A DNA stretch of 64,000 nucleotides, from the NCBI RefSeq assembly GCF_016806835.2, contig NZ_CP086112.1, positions 452,001 through 516,000 on the forward strand, given 5' to 3'. The DNA comes from Skermanella rosea (GTDB lineage: Bacteria > Pseudomonadota > Alphaproteobacteria > Azospirillales > Azospirillaceae). Below are positions 17,524 through 25,800 of the stretch, piece after piece. Below the pieces are notes generated by a model. The model saw nothing but the letters and a program-made list of their open reading frames with translations. It ran no database searches and was not told where the DNA came from. Position numbers and translations under genes: made by a program. The stretch's first letter is position 1, and each line of letters starts with the position of its first letter.

Positions 17524-18207
17524 ATGAAAGCCGCATTGCTGCCGCTGGCCCTGGCCGGAGCCCTGCTGGCCGGTCCGGCCCTCGCCGCGGAGGAGTTCCG
17601 CCTGTCCAGCCCCGACGTGGCGGAGGGCAAGACCCTCGCCGCCGCCCAGGTGCTGAACGGGTTCGGCTGCACCGGGGGCAACGTCTCGCCGGCACTGTCC
17701 TGGACGGGGGCGCCCGCCGACACCCGCAGCTTCGCCGTGACCGTCTACGATCCCGACGCGCCGACCGGAAGCGGCTGGTGGCACTGGGTCGTGTTCAATC
17801 TCCCGCCGTCGGTGACGAGCCTGCCGGCCGGGGCCGGCGACTCCGCCAAGCGCCTGCTGCCGGCCGGCGCCGTCGAGGGGCGCACCGATTTCGGCGGCCC
17901 GGGCTTCGGCGGCGCGTGCCCGCCGGCGGGCGACAAGCCGCACCGCTACGTCTTCTCGGTCCACGCCCTGAAGGTGGACAGCCTGCCGCTTGACAGCCAG
18001 GCGTCGGGGAAATCCTGTGCATCCGGTGGGAGGAGGTCGGCGGCCCGGCGATCGACGGCGTGCCCGCCCGCGAAGGCTTCGGCTCCGTGCTGTTGCGCCA
18101 GGTCGTGGAGTCGCAGCTGGGCGGAATACTCGAGATGGACTGGCCCGCGGAAGGCCTGTCGTCCCGGATCTGCCTGCCCGGCGATGCCTGGCAGGCGGTC
18201 GGCGTGA
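17524..18207 (+). pseudogene. PEBP/YbhB-family protein, C-terminus replaced at a junction
   Basis: From the ATG at 17524 (GGGAGAAAAG upstream) the frame encodes a clean signal peptide (MKAALLPLALAGALLAGPALA). The phosphatidylethanolamine-binding-protein fold follows: FGCTGGNVSPALSWTGAP, AVTVYDPDAPTGSGWWHWVVFNLP and HRYVFSVHALKVDSLPLDSQASG. At about 18003-18012 similarity stops. The family normally continues for about 25 more residues (a helix and final strand). Here the frame runs on as Cys/Arg/Ser-rich nonsense to 18207, while another frame takes up kinase sequence. This looks like a deletion or recombination joint, so the protein is probably non-functional or altered. Confidence 0.75.
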
Positions 18208-18641
18208 ACGAGATCGCGCAACCGGCCGGCGTGTCGGTCGCGTCCGGTCCGGCCACCCATGCCGGCCGCCGCGTCCTGGTGGTCGAGGACGAGGCCCTGA
18301 CGGCGATGGCGATCCAGATGCTGCTGGAGGATGCCGGCTACGCGGTGCTGGGTCCCGTCGGACGGGTCGAGGACGCGCTCGACCTGCTGCGGTCGGGTCC
18401 GCCCGATGCCGCCGTGCTGGACGTCAACCTGTTCGGCGCCACGGTCGACCCGGTGGCGGCCACCCTGGAGGACATGGGCGTGCCCTTCCTGTTCTGCACC
18501 GGCTACCACAACGGCGGTACCGCCGGCGAGCGCCATCCCAAGGCCCCGGTGCTGGGCAAGCCGGTCAATGCCAACAACCTGCTGGCGGCCGTCGGCGGCC
18601 TGATCTCGGGGGAGGCGCGGGCCGGCTCGGCCGCGGGGTGA
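18009..18641 (+). pseudogene. C-terminal remnant of HWE-type sensor kinase fused to receiver domain
   Basis: Starting at the junction, this frame reads ILCIRWEEVGGPAIDGVPAREGFGS, then LGGILEMDWPAEGLSSRICLP, the last part of the ATPase domain of HWE/HisKA_2 kinases. An apparently complete receiver domain follows: VVEDE near the start, phospho-acceptor D in AAVLDVNLFG, FCTGY and the conserved lysine in LGKPV. The sensor, histidine box and N-box are absent. A GTG at 18060 could start a 193-residue receiver-containing protein, so some product is possible. It ends nine bases before the convergent glycosyltransferase. It would have been a hybrid kinase with a C-terminal receiver. Confidence 0.75.
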
Positions 18642-18650
18642 AGACCCGCC

Positions 18651-19763
18651 TCAACCCAGCGGCGCCGCTCCCGCCGGGATCGCGCGCGGCTTCGGCACCA
18701 GCTCCTCGTAGACCCTGTCGACGTTCCGCACCATGTGCTCCAGCCGGAAGCGGTCCAGGTCCTTGACGGCGGCGCGCCTGAGCGACTCCGCGGTGTCCGG
18801 ATCGGTCAGCACCCGCAGCAGGGCGTCGCCCAGCGCCTTCGCGTCCGTCGGCGGCACCAGCAGTCCGGCCTTGCCGTGGTCGAGCAGTTCCGGCACGCCG
18901 CCCACCTGGGTTCCGATGATCGGCGCGCCCAGTTCGCGCGCCTCGATCAGGACCAGCGGGAAGCTGTCCAGCCGGGACGCCAGGACGAACACGGCGGCCT
19001 TCCGCATATAGGCCTGGAAGTCGCTGCGGAAGCCGGTGAAGTGGATGCGGGGCGCGCTTCCCAGCGTGGCGGCGTGGCGCTTGAACTCGGGCAGGTCCGG
19101 TCCGTCGCCCACCAGGTACAGGTTGGCGCCGGGGACCTTGTCCGCGATCGCCTCGAAGGCGGTCAGAAGCTCCGTGATGCCCTTGCGCTGGAACATGCCG
19201 GCGACGGTCACGATCGCGGGCTGGGACAGGTCGACGGGGTCACCCTCCGCACCGGGCGCGCCATAGGCGGAATAGCGCGGGCTGCCGATCACCGCGTTCT
19301 CGACGAAGCGCATCCGCCGCGCCGGCAGGCCGAGCCGGATGAACTCGTTGCCGACGTCCCGGCTGACCGCGATCGTGCGGTCGGCGATCCGCATCACCAG
19401 GGAGCTGCGCTGGTGCAGGCTGTGGAGATGGCCGACGACGGAGTAGGAGTGGAAGGGCTTCGACAGCGTCGCCAGCACCGTTCCCGTCATGTTGTGGCAG
19501 TGCACGATGTCGGGCTTCCGCGCCGCCACGATGCTGTTGAAGCGGTACAGCGCCTTCGGGACGTTCCCGGCCGTCCGCTTCTGGTCCAGCACCTGGTGGT
19601 CGATGCCGCGGCTGCGCAGCAGGGTCTCGTACTCGCCGCCGCCGGAGACGACCGTGACCTCGTGGCCCGCCATGGCCTGGCCGCAGGCCAGGTCGAGGGC
19701 GGCGTTGATGATGCCGTTGCCAAGGTTTCGGACATCGTTGAGAACGTGGATTATCCGGTACAT
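18651..19763 (-). CDS. Family 4 glycosyltransferase
   Basis: This 370-residue GT-B enzyme begins MYRIIHVLNDVRNLGNGIINAALDLA. It carries PDIVHCHNMTGT, IVTVAGMFQRKGITELLTAFEAI and the donor motif VLASRLDSFPLVLIEARELGAPII, in which the E-x7-E position holds a single clear glutamate before the ARELG stretch. It lies 22 bases downstream of the initiating sugar transferase on the minus strand, so both are likely one operon. AGGA lies eight bases before the ATG. It may add the second sugar after the initiating transferase, but this is only suggested by position. Confidence 0.87.
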   Translation of the reverse strand: MYRIIHVLNDVRNLGNGIINAALDLACGQAMAGHEVTVVSGGGEYETLLRSRGIDHQVLDQKRTAGNVPKALYRFNSIVAARKPDIVHCHNMTGTVLATLSKPFHSYSVVGHLHSLHQRSSLVMRIADRTIAVSRDVGNEFIRLGLPARRMRFVENAVIGSPRYSAYGAPGAEGDPVDLSQPAIVTVAGMFQRKGITELLTAFEAIADKVPGANLYLVGDGPDLPEFKRHAATLGSAPRIHFTGFRSDFQAYMRKAAVFVLASRLDSFPLVLIEARELGAPIIGTQVGGVPELLDHGKAGLLVPPTDAKALGDALLRVLTDPDTAESLRRAAVKDLDRFRLEHMVRNVDRVYEELVPKPRAIPAGAAPLG

Positions 19764-19785
19764 CGGTTCAGTCCTGATCTGTCGC

Positions 19786-21252
19786 TCAATAGGCGTTGCG
19801 GTCCCCGAAGACGCAGCCGACGGTCTTCAGGAGGATCTTGATGTCGAGGGCCAGCGACCAGCCGTCCATGTAGCGGAGGTCGTGGTCGACGCGCCCTCGG
19901 GCATGGTCGAGGGTGTCCACCTCGCCGCGGAAGCCGCTGATCTGGGCCAGCCCCGTGATGCCGGGCTTGACCCTGTGCCGGCGCGCGTAGTGGGGCACGG
20001 CCTCGTGGTAGAGCTGGTCGCCCACCTTCATGGCGGTCGCGTGGGGCCGCGGGCCGACCAGCGACATCGTCCCCATGAAGACGTTGAACAGCTGCGGGAT
20101 CTCGTCCAGGCTGGACTTGCGCAGGAAGCGGCCGACCCTGGTCACGCGGGGATCGCCCTTGGTCGTCCGCTGGGCTCCGGTCACGTCCTGCTTGTGGACA
20201 TACATCGAGCGGAACTTGAGGACGGTGATCTCCTCGTTCTGGAAGCCGAAGCGCCGCTGGCGGAAGAAGACGCCGCCCGGGCTCTCCAGCGCGATCGCCG
20301 CCGCGATCAGCCCGAACAGGGGCAGCAGCGCCAGGATCAGCGCGCCCGAGCCGAGGATGTCGAGCGCCCGCTTGGCCAGTTCGTCCCAGTTCCGGACCGG
20401 CTTGTCGCGCACCTGCACGGCCAGCCAGCCGCCGAACCGGCTGAGCGTCGCGTCCGCCCCGGCCGGCAGGTCGGCGCGGCCGAGCAGCCGGATGTCCGCC
20501 GCCAGACCGTCCAGCAGTCCCAGCACCCGTTCGGTGCCGGCGCCCGGCGAGTTCTCGATCAGGATGGTGCGGACCCGGTGCCGCACGCACCAGGAACGCA
20601 GGTTGCCGATGCCGCCGATGAACGGGGTTTCGCTCTCCCGGTCGATCTCCGACGCGGGATCGAAGGTGCCGACGACCTGGAACCCGCCCGTCGCCCGGGC
20701 GCCGAGATAGGCGCTCATCTCGCGCACGAAGCCGGGGGAGCCGACGAGCACCGTCCGGCGCCGCAGCAGGGGCTGGAAGCTGGCCTTGCCGGCGAACCAG
20801 AGCAGCAGGCACCGCCATCCGACGAACAGCCAGACCGCCAGGGCGAACCAGGACGCCAGGACCGGCACCGTCAGGTGCGCCGGCCATGAGATCGACCAGA
20901 CGAGGGCGAAGGTCAGGGCGATGCCCATGGCCAGCGCCGCGGCGGTGCGGCCGACCTGACGGACCAGGCTTCCCAGCCGGTGGGGCGCATGCGACCGGAG
21001 CATGCGGGCGCACAGCATGAAGACCAGCAGGTTGATCGCCAGGGTCGCTATCTCGGCCGAGACCAGGGACTCGCTTCCGTGAAGGAGGTGGCCCAGCGTG
21101 AAGACGGACGCGCCGGCGATGACGGTCGCCAGATAGTCGCAGACGGCGATCACCTCCGTGGTGAATGACGTGTGGTCGACACCGGAGGAGGGATGCTGCA
21201 CGGCGCTGAACTGTTCGGCTTCAGCCTTGCCGTGTGGGTAAAGGAGAGACAT
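19786..21252 (-). CDS. Undecaprenyl-phosphate sugar phosphotransferase (ExoY/WcaJ type)
   Basis: This 488-residue protein belongs to the polyprenyl glycosylphosphotransferase family that starts exopolysaccharide units by moving sugar-1-phosphate to undecaprenyl phosphate. Four membrane helices occupy about residues 35-150. A CoA-binding-like cytosolic domain follows ([17 protein letters not shown]). The C-terminal catalytic domain begins at [21 protein letters not shown] (about 290), with [34 protein letters not shown] and MSLVGPRP, all canonical. It is first in a two-gene minus-strand unit, and the 455 bases upstream should hold its promoter. Glucose or galactose is the usual sugar; which one applies is unknown. 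Confidence 0.92.
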   Translation of the reverse strand: MSLLYPHGKAEAEQFSAVQHPSSGVDHTSFTTEVIAVCDYLATVIAGASVFTLGHLLHGSESLVSAEIATLAINLLVFMLCARMLRSHAPHRLGSLVRQVGRTAAALAMGIALTFALVWSISWPAHLTVPVLASWFALAVWLFVGWRCLLLWFAGKASFQPLLRRRTVLVGSPGFVREMSAYLGARATGGFQVVGTFDPASEIDRESETPFIGGIGNLRSWCVRHRVRTILIENSPGAGTERVLGLLDGLAADIRLLGRADLPAGADATLSRFGGWLAVQVRDKPVRNWDELAKRALDILGSGALILALLPLFGLIAAAIALESPGGVFFRQRRFGFQNEEITVLKFRSMYVHKQDVTGAQRTTKGDPRVTRVGRFLRKSSLDEIPQLFNVFMGTMSLVGPRPHATAMKVGDQLYHEAVPHYARRHRVKPGITGLAQISGFRGEVDTLDHARGRVDHDLRYMDGWSLALDIKILLKTVGCVFGDRNAY

Positions 21253-21707
21253 GCATGCTCCGCATACGATAAAGGCGGCTTGCCTGCAGATTTAACGTAA
21301 GAAATGGGAAAAAAAACGAGTGCGAAGGGAGCGCCGGTTAATAGTGATCGTTGGACCGCCGGGTTAATACCGCCGAATTCCCAACGGCACGCCGCGCCGG
21401 CATCCGGAATAGGGAACCTCTCGAACATCATCCGAAAAAGATCCGGGCAGGCCAGCAACTTTCCTGTTCGGCGCGTTTCTTGCCGAGAAGGCGTGAACAC
21501 TACCGGGGCTCGGTCCCGGTGGAAGGTGTACCCCTCGCAGATGCAGCCCTGATCGGAGGGAATGGCCCTAATTCGCTAAAATTTAATATGTGCTGATACA
21601 AAGGCTCCGTGGCGAGTCCCGCCGATTGCGCCTAGGTTTGTGGAATATGTGTGACATAGCCGCTCCGCGGCGCGCCGGCAGGCGCATGATAACTTGGGAC
21701 ATCGGAC
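21253..21707. other. Intergenic region upstream of the initiating transferase
   Basis: This 455-base region lies between the divergent sugar transferase and the small membrane protein gene. It includes an A/T-rich patch near 21285-21320 that may contain the minus-strand promoter. I see no gene, strong hairpin or repeat in it. Confidence 0.4.
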
Positions 21708-22019
21708 ATGGGCAGCGCATCGATCACACTGCTTGCACTCACTTACCTGGCGGGCATCTTCTGGTTCGGCCTGGCGCAATGGATGGCGATCGAGCTGGAC
21801 GGAGAACGCCGGGTCCGCATCTCCATGCGGCTGATCCTGGCGCTCGTCTGGCCCCTGACGATCCTGATCGCCGCCGCGGCCGTCCTGGCCCGCCAAGCGT
21901 CGGAGCACCACGAGCCGGCCGAGAATCTCTCTGCCGGCGTCTCTCCCGAGGCCGCCCGGGCGCCCGCCGCCCCCGACGCCCTGGTCCGCATCTTCACCCC
22001 CCGCGACGCCGCCCGCTGA
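21708..22019 (+). CDS. Small two-helix membrane protein, unknown function
   Basis: This 103-residue product has helix 1 (ITLLALTYLAGIFWFGLAQW) and helix 2 (LILALVWPLTILIAAAAVL) joined by a short charged loop (ELDGERRVRISMR). A Pro/Ala-rich soluble tail follows. GGGACATCGGAC precedes the ATG. Codon usage is GC-rich at third positions, as in neighbouring genes, which supports a real gene. I do not recognise a family. A terminator-like hairpin with five Ts follows 60 bases after the stop. Confidence 0.6.
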   Translation: MGSASITLLALTYLAGIFWFGLAQWMAIELDGERRVRISMRLILALVWPLTILIAAAAVLARQASEHHEPAENLSAGVSPEAARAPAAPDALVRIFTPRDAAR

Positions 22020-22076
22020 AGTCCCCTCCAGTGGGTCGGTTGAAGTATTCAGGGCAGCGTTCCCGTTTTTCATCGT

Positions 22077-22115
22077 CGTGCCCGGACTTGATCCACGGCT
22101 GTCGGGCACGGTTTT
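22077..22115 (+). terminator. Hairpin with T-run downstream of small membrane protein gene
   Basis: An 8-bp stem (22077-22084 with 22103-22110) and 18-base loop are followed by g then five Ts. It fits a factor-independent terminator for the 21708 gene. It also contains the core cggacttgatcc shared with the next repeat, so it may derive from a mobile palindrome family. Confidence 0.55.
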
Positions 22116-22166
22116 TGCTCGCTGCTCCAAAGGCTGAGCAATGGGAATACACGGCCCCTTTTCGTC

Positions 22167-22189
22167 ATACCCGGACTTGATCCGGGTAT
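22167..22189. repeat. REP-like palindrome, ccggacttgatccgg type
   Basis: A perfect 9-bp stem (22167-22175 with 22181-22189) closes the loop cttga. The same core is seen at 22081-22093 and, in reverse orientation, at 22228-22246. This is a widespread extragenic palindrome type in alphaproteobacteria. Confidence 0.65.
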
Positions 22190-22227
22190 CTCCCCGCACT
22201 GCGGCGCTGACGGAGTCTGCAAGCGAC

Positions 22228-22246
22228 GACCGGGTCAAGCCCGGTC
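22228..22246. repeat. REP-like palindrome, gaccgggtcaagcccggtc
   Basis: A 7-bp perfect stem (22228-22234 with 22240-22246) closes the loop tcaag. It is the reverse-orientation relative of the palindrome at 22167. Together with the hairpin at 22077, the three elements fill the 298-base gap before the Tad operon end, where they could stop transcription from both sides. Confidence 0.65.
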
Positions 22247-22317
22247 ATGACGATGAGAAGAGGAACGCCCCACCAAAAACGCATCCTCTGGTTAAGCCAG
22301 CAATCATCGTGCCCCCC

Positions 22318-23742
22318 TCACTTGTCGAGCCGCAGGTTGCTCAGCTGCGATCCGATCTGCTGGAAGATCCCGCGCAGCTCTGCCGAGGTCGGCGAGTTGA
22401 AATAGTAGGTCGGCTGCGAGGCGCAGGACCGGTACAGGTTCTTTGTCGTCTCGCTGGTGACCATCAGCGTGATTGTGTAGATCGTTATCCTTTTCGCCTT
22501 CATCGCCATGCACAGGTCGGTCATCCGGCTGTTGATGCGCGACGTCGCCTGGCTCGCCGTGGTGGTGCCGAGCCGCCCTTCCGACAGCCGGCCATAGGCG
22601 GTGTAGTCGCCGGTCGGCGGCTTGGGGTGATCGTACCATTCGTTGCTGCCGTCGGTCAGCAGAACGACCGCCTTGTCCACGTCGGGCGTATCGTAGTCCA
22701 GCGGCAGGCCGGCCGGCGTCGGCCCGCCCCACAGCCCCCGCCACAGCGGCGACAGCGTGAACCAGCCGGCCTGGAGGCCGATGTTGGCCATGGTCCCGCC
22801 GCGGTTGACGCCCCTCAGCGCATCGATCCGGCCGAGGATCTCCGCCTTGTTGCCGGACAGCGGAAGCACCGGCGGGCCGCACCCGACGTTGGGGCCGGTC
22901 CGGTTGTTGTTGTCGGTGTAGGGCAACGGGTCGTTGATCGGCGGCCAGTCGTTGTCGCCGCCGCCGGCATGCTGCCCCAGGGTCGAGCGGTAAAGGAAAG
23001 CGGTGAAAGGCGCGGAAGAGGGCGGCAATTCGTCGGCATCGTGGCTCGGTCGCGCCTCGACGCAGCCGCGCCAGCTGCCGGGCTGGTAGTCGGCGGCCCT
23101 GGGCGAGGCGGCGCCCAGCCAACCCTGGCGGTCGGCACCCAGGTTGACCGTCGCGGTATAGGGCACCAGCGAGATCCACAGGGTCCGGGACGTCTCGTTG
23201 CTGCCGAACAGGATGTCGACCAGGTCCTTCGCCGAATCCCGGAGCTGGCCGATCTTGTTGCCGCTCCACATGGACCCGGTGACGTCGAGCACCAGCGCCA
23301 GCTCCATGCCGCGCACGGTGCGCCGGACCTGGTTGCTGACCGACACCGGGACATGGTCGATCCCGAGCACCTGGATGAAGGTGGTCGGCAGCGTGGCGCT
23401 GGCGCTCACCACCATGGTTTCGTTGTCGGCGGCCACCGTGATGGTCGGGGCGCCGACCGTGGCGCCCAGGAAGTCCGGCGGGATGTTGGCGTAATAATAC
23501 ATGCGCACGTCGGCCGCGACGTTGGCGGTGGTCAGCACCCGGCCGCCCGCCAGCGCCGCGGCGTCGATCGCCGTGGTCATCCTGTTGTGCAGCATGTAGG
23601 CGCGGCCGAGATCGACCGCCACGCCGACGGCCCCGATCGCCGGGACCGCCAGGAGCGCCGTCATGACGGCGATGTTGCCGCGCCGGCTCCGCCGGGCACG
23701 CCGGCCCAGCCGGGAAGACAGGGTGCGCAGGAATGCAGCCAT
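22318..23742 (-). CDS. tadG: TadG-like pilus protein with von Willebrand A domain
   Basis: This 474-residue protein has an N-terminal Arg-rich stretch and one membrane helix (GNIAVMTALLAVPAIGAVGVAVDL, about 22-46), typical of TadE/TadG 'Tad-like' anchors. A VWA domain starts at about residue 145 with the metal site DVTGSMWSG and later LLTDGSNEW. The C-terminus has two Cys (RSCASQ and an earlier RGCVEA). It is thought to act in the envelope in Flp pilus assembly or retention. It is the last gene of the Tad operon, 18 bases after the TadE-like gene at 23761, with GGAG before its ATG. Confidence 0.85.
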   Translation of the reverse strand: MAAFLRTLSSRLGRRARRSRRGNIAVMTALLAVPAIGAVGVAVDLGRAYMLHNRMTTAIDAAALAGGRVLTTANVAADVRMYYYANIPPDFLGATVGAPTITVAADNETMVVSASATLPTTFIQVLGIDHVPVSVSNQVRRTVRGMELALVLDVTGSMWSGNKIGQLRDSAKDLVDILFGSNETSRTLWISLVPYTATVNLGADRQGWLGAASPRAADYQPGSWRGCVEARPSHDADELPPSSAPFTAFLYRSTLGQHAGGGDNDWPPINDPLPYTDNNNRTGPNVGCGPPVLPLSGNKAEILGRIDALRGVNRGGTMANIGLQAGWFTLSPLWRGLWGGPTPAGLPLDYDTPDVDKAVVLLTDGSNEWYDHPKPPTGDYTAYGRLSEGRLGTTTASQATSRINSRMTDLCMAMKAKRITIYTITLMVTSETTKNLYRSCASQPTYYFNSPTSAELRGIFQQIGSQLSNLRLDK

Positions 23743-23760
23743 TTCGAGGGTCTCCGGGGG

Positions 23761-24363
23761 TCAGCGTTCCAGCTCGGTCAGGGTGCCGAAGCGCGGGCGG
23801 TAGACGGCCATCCGGTGCAGGTCGACCGCCTCGTCGGTGCCGGCCAGCCAGCCGACGCTGAACAGGTAGGGGTGCAGGGTGTAGTGGATCTCGACGAAGA
23901 GGACGCTCTCGCCATAGCGCAGGGTGAAGCCCGCGGGCAGGGTGGCGGCGGCGCCGCTGCCGATCCCGCTCGTCGCGGCCGCCCGGCCGGACCGGCGCTG
24001 CCACATCACCACCGGCCCGCCGCCCTGGTCGGCGACGCAGGTGATGATCACCGTGCCGCTGCCGGCGAGGTCGAGCGGCCGGGCGATCTGCTCAGCCGCC
24101 AGGAACAGCACGCCCACCTCGTTGCCCTGGACGACGGTCATTCCGTCGCGCAGGCGGTCGAACTGGGTGCCGACGTCGGCCGTGCCGGAGGCCGCCCGCT
24201 CCAGCCGCAGCGCGGCCAGGGCGTAGCGGGTCATGTCGACCATGCCGACCAGCAGCAGGATCAGCACGGGAGCGATCACCGCGAACTCCAGCGCGGCCAC
24301 TCCGCGCCGGCTGCCCAGGGCTCCCGGGAGGGCGCTTAGGATTGTCCTGGCTGCTCCGGTCAT
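23761..24363 (-). CDS. tadE: TadE-like pseudopilin
   Basis: This 200-residue protein has the TadE signature near residue 20: RRGVAALEFAVIAPVLILLLVGMVD. It combines a prepilin-peptidase-like site before a hydrophobic helix with the conserved glutamate of pseudopilins. The remaining soluble part is unassigned. TadE and TadF are processed by the TadV/CpaA peptidase and help build the Flp fibre. It lies ten bases after the other TadE-like gene (24373) in the operon. Which of the two is the TadE and which the TadF equivalent is not clear. Confidence 0.83.
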   Translation of the reverse strand: MTGAARTILSALPGALGSRRGVAALEFAVIAPVLILLLVGMVDMTRYALAALRLERAASGTADVGTQFDRLRDGMTVVQGNEVGVLFLAAEQIARPLDLAGSGTVIITCVADQGGGPVVMWQRRSGRAAATSGIGSGAAATLPAGFTLRYGESVLFVEIHYTLHPYLFSVGWLAGTDEAVDLHRMAVYRPRFGTLTELER

Positions 24364-24372
24364 GGCGGTGCC

Positions 24373-24951
24373 TCAGCTCCGGAAGGGTTCGTTGCGCACG
24401 ACCACCCGCGCGGAATAGGCCAGCGGCGCGCGGGCGACCAGCCCGGCGACCACCCCGGTCAGCGGCAGGCTCGTGTAGGTCAGCGTGTAGATCACCACCT
24501 GCCCGCCGACGCCGGCGCTGGCGGCGCCCTGGTCGGCGTCCCAGCGCCCGTTGCCGTTGACGTCGGTGAAGGCTTCGCCGGCATCGCAGGTCCCGTTGCC
24601 GTCGATGTCCCGGCAGGGCTCCGGGACGCCGATGCTGGCGAAGCCGTTATAGGCCGTCATCTCGATCGTCAGCCGCGCCGGGTCGATCAGGCCCAGGCCG
24701 GTCTCGACCACCAGGGTGCGCAGCATCTCCTCCCGCGTCACGCCGGCCGGCGGGGCGGAACCGGTCACGCCGGTGCGCGACGCCTTGCGGGCCGCCAGTT
24801 CCAGCAGGTTCTGCACGGTCAGGGCGTAGCTGAACTCGACGGTGGCGACGACCAGCAGCACCAGGAGGGGGGCCACCAGGGCGAACTCCAGGGCCGTGGT
24901 CCCCCGCCGCGACAGCGATCGTCCAAGCTTGTTCGGTTCCATGGCGGTCAT
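24373..24951 (-). CDS. TadE-like pseudopilin with EF-hand-like calcium loops
   Basis: This 192-residue protein starts with MTAMEPNKLGRSLSRRGTTALEFALVAPLLVLLVV, the TadE cleavage and helix signature. An in-frame ATG at 24942 is also possible. Between about residues 112 and 140 it has two Asp/Asn-Gly loops, DIDGNGTCDAGE and DVNGNGRWDAD. These follow the dockerin/EF-hand pattern DxDGNGxxDxxE, so calcium binding is plausible. Two Cys bracket the first loop (EPCRD and GTCD). The other TadE-like protein lacks this insert. It lies directly after tadD with a 13-base gap. Confidence 0.83.
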   Translation of the reverse strand: MTAMEPNKLGRSLSRRGTTALEFALVAPLLVLLVVATVEFSYALTVQNLLELAARKASRTGVTGSAPPAGVTREEMLRTLVVETGLGLIDPARLTIEMTAYNGFASIGVPEPCRDIDGNGTCDAGEAFTDVNGNGRWDADQGAASAGVGGQVVIYTLTYTSLPLTGVVAGLVARAPLAYSARVVVRNEPFRS

Positions 24952-24964
24952 CCTCCGGCGCGGC

Positions 24965-25774
24965 TCAGGGCGCGTCCGGGCCGAGGTGCCGGACGGCGTC
25001 GTAGAAAGCCAGGTTGCCGCGCACGTCCTGCTCGCCCAGGTCGGTCCTGCCGAGCTGGGCGGCGCGGGCCGCGTCCCCCTTCAGCCCCGCGACCAGGGCC
25101 AGGTTCTGCCGCATCCGCGCGGTGCTGGCCGGGCCGTCGACCAGCGGCAGCAGCAGGGCCTCGGCCTCGTCCAGCCGCCCGCTGAGCGCCAGGGACAGGG
25201 CCAGGTTGTTGATCGCCGTGCGGTTCCGCGGGTTGAGGTCGAGCGCGTTGCGGTACTGGACCTGCGCTTCCCCGTGGCGGCCCAGCGTGTCGAGCGCCAC
25301 GCCCAGCCCGACCCGGGCGCGCGGGTCGTTCGGCGCCTGGTCCGCCACGGCCCCGAACTGGACGACCGCCAGGTCCGGCTGGCGCAGCTGCATGGCGACC
25401 CGGCCCAGGCCCAGCCGGGCGTCGACGTTGAAGCGGTCGGCGGCGATGGCGTTTCGGTAGGCTTCCGCCGCCTCGTCGAACTCCTCCGCCCCGGTCAGCG
25501 AGTCGCCCAGCCCGACCTGGAGCGCCGCGTTGCCCGGCTGGCCCTCGGCCAGCGCGCGGTACAGCTTGGCGGCATAGCCGTAGTTGCCGGCGGCGCGGGC
25601 GCTGTCGGCGAGCTTGAGCTGAAGGCGTCCCTTGTCGTCCAGCACGGTGGCGGCCGGCGCCGTCGCGATCGTGGGGCGGGCGTCCATCCCGGTGCCGACG
25701 CAGGCCGAGGTCAGCAGGCAGCCGAGCATCAGGGCGAAGGCGGCGGTACGGCGGGGGGCGGAGGGGTGGCGCAT
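24965..25774 (-). CDS. tadD: TadD-like TPR lipoprotein
   Basis: This 269-residue protein has a lipoprotein signal (lipobox LTSAC near residue 25) followed by about five tetratricopeptide repeats. Examples are ALQVGLGDSLTGAEEFDEAAEAY, ARLGLGRVAMQLRQPDLAVVQF and ARVGLGVALDTLGRHGEAQVQY. The ATG at 25774 is set by GAAGGA nine bases upstream; the longer frame upstream is antisense to tadC. TadD proteins assist Flp pilus assembly at the outer membrane, probably as a secretin pilotin or scaffold. It is 26 bases downstream of tadC. Confidence 0.87.
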   Translation of the reverse strand: MRHPSAPRRTAAFALMLGCLLTSACVGTGMDARPTIATAPAATVLDDKGRLQLKLADSARAAGNYGYAAKLYRALAEGQPGNAALQVGLGDSLTGAEEFDEAAEAYRNAIAADRFNVDARLGLGRVAMQLRQPDLAVVQFGAVADQAPNDPRARVGLGVALDTLGRHGEAQVQYRNALDLNPRNRTAINNLALSLALSGRLDEAEALLLPLVDGPASTARMRQNLALVAGLKGDAARAAQLGRTDLGEQDVRGNLAFYDAVRHLGPDAP

Positions 25775-25800
25775 GTCGGGATGGTCCTTCGGGAAAGCGG

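Noticed and set aside
16483-17964. Upstream extension of the membrane-protein frame (to 787 residues)
   Set aside because: It is antisense to the AraC gene and the PEBP gene, with no domain in it. A normal ATG at 16482 starts the recognisable part.
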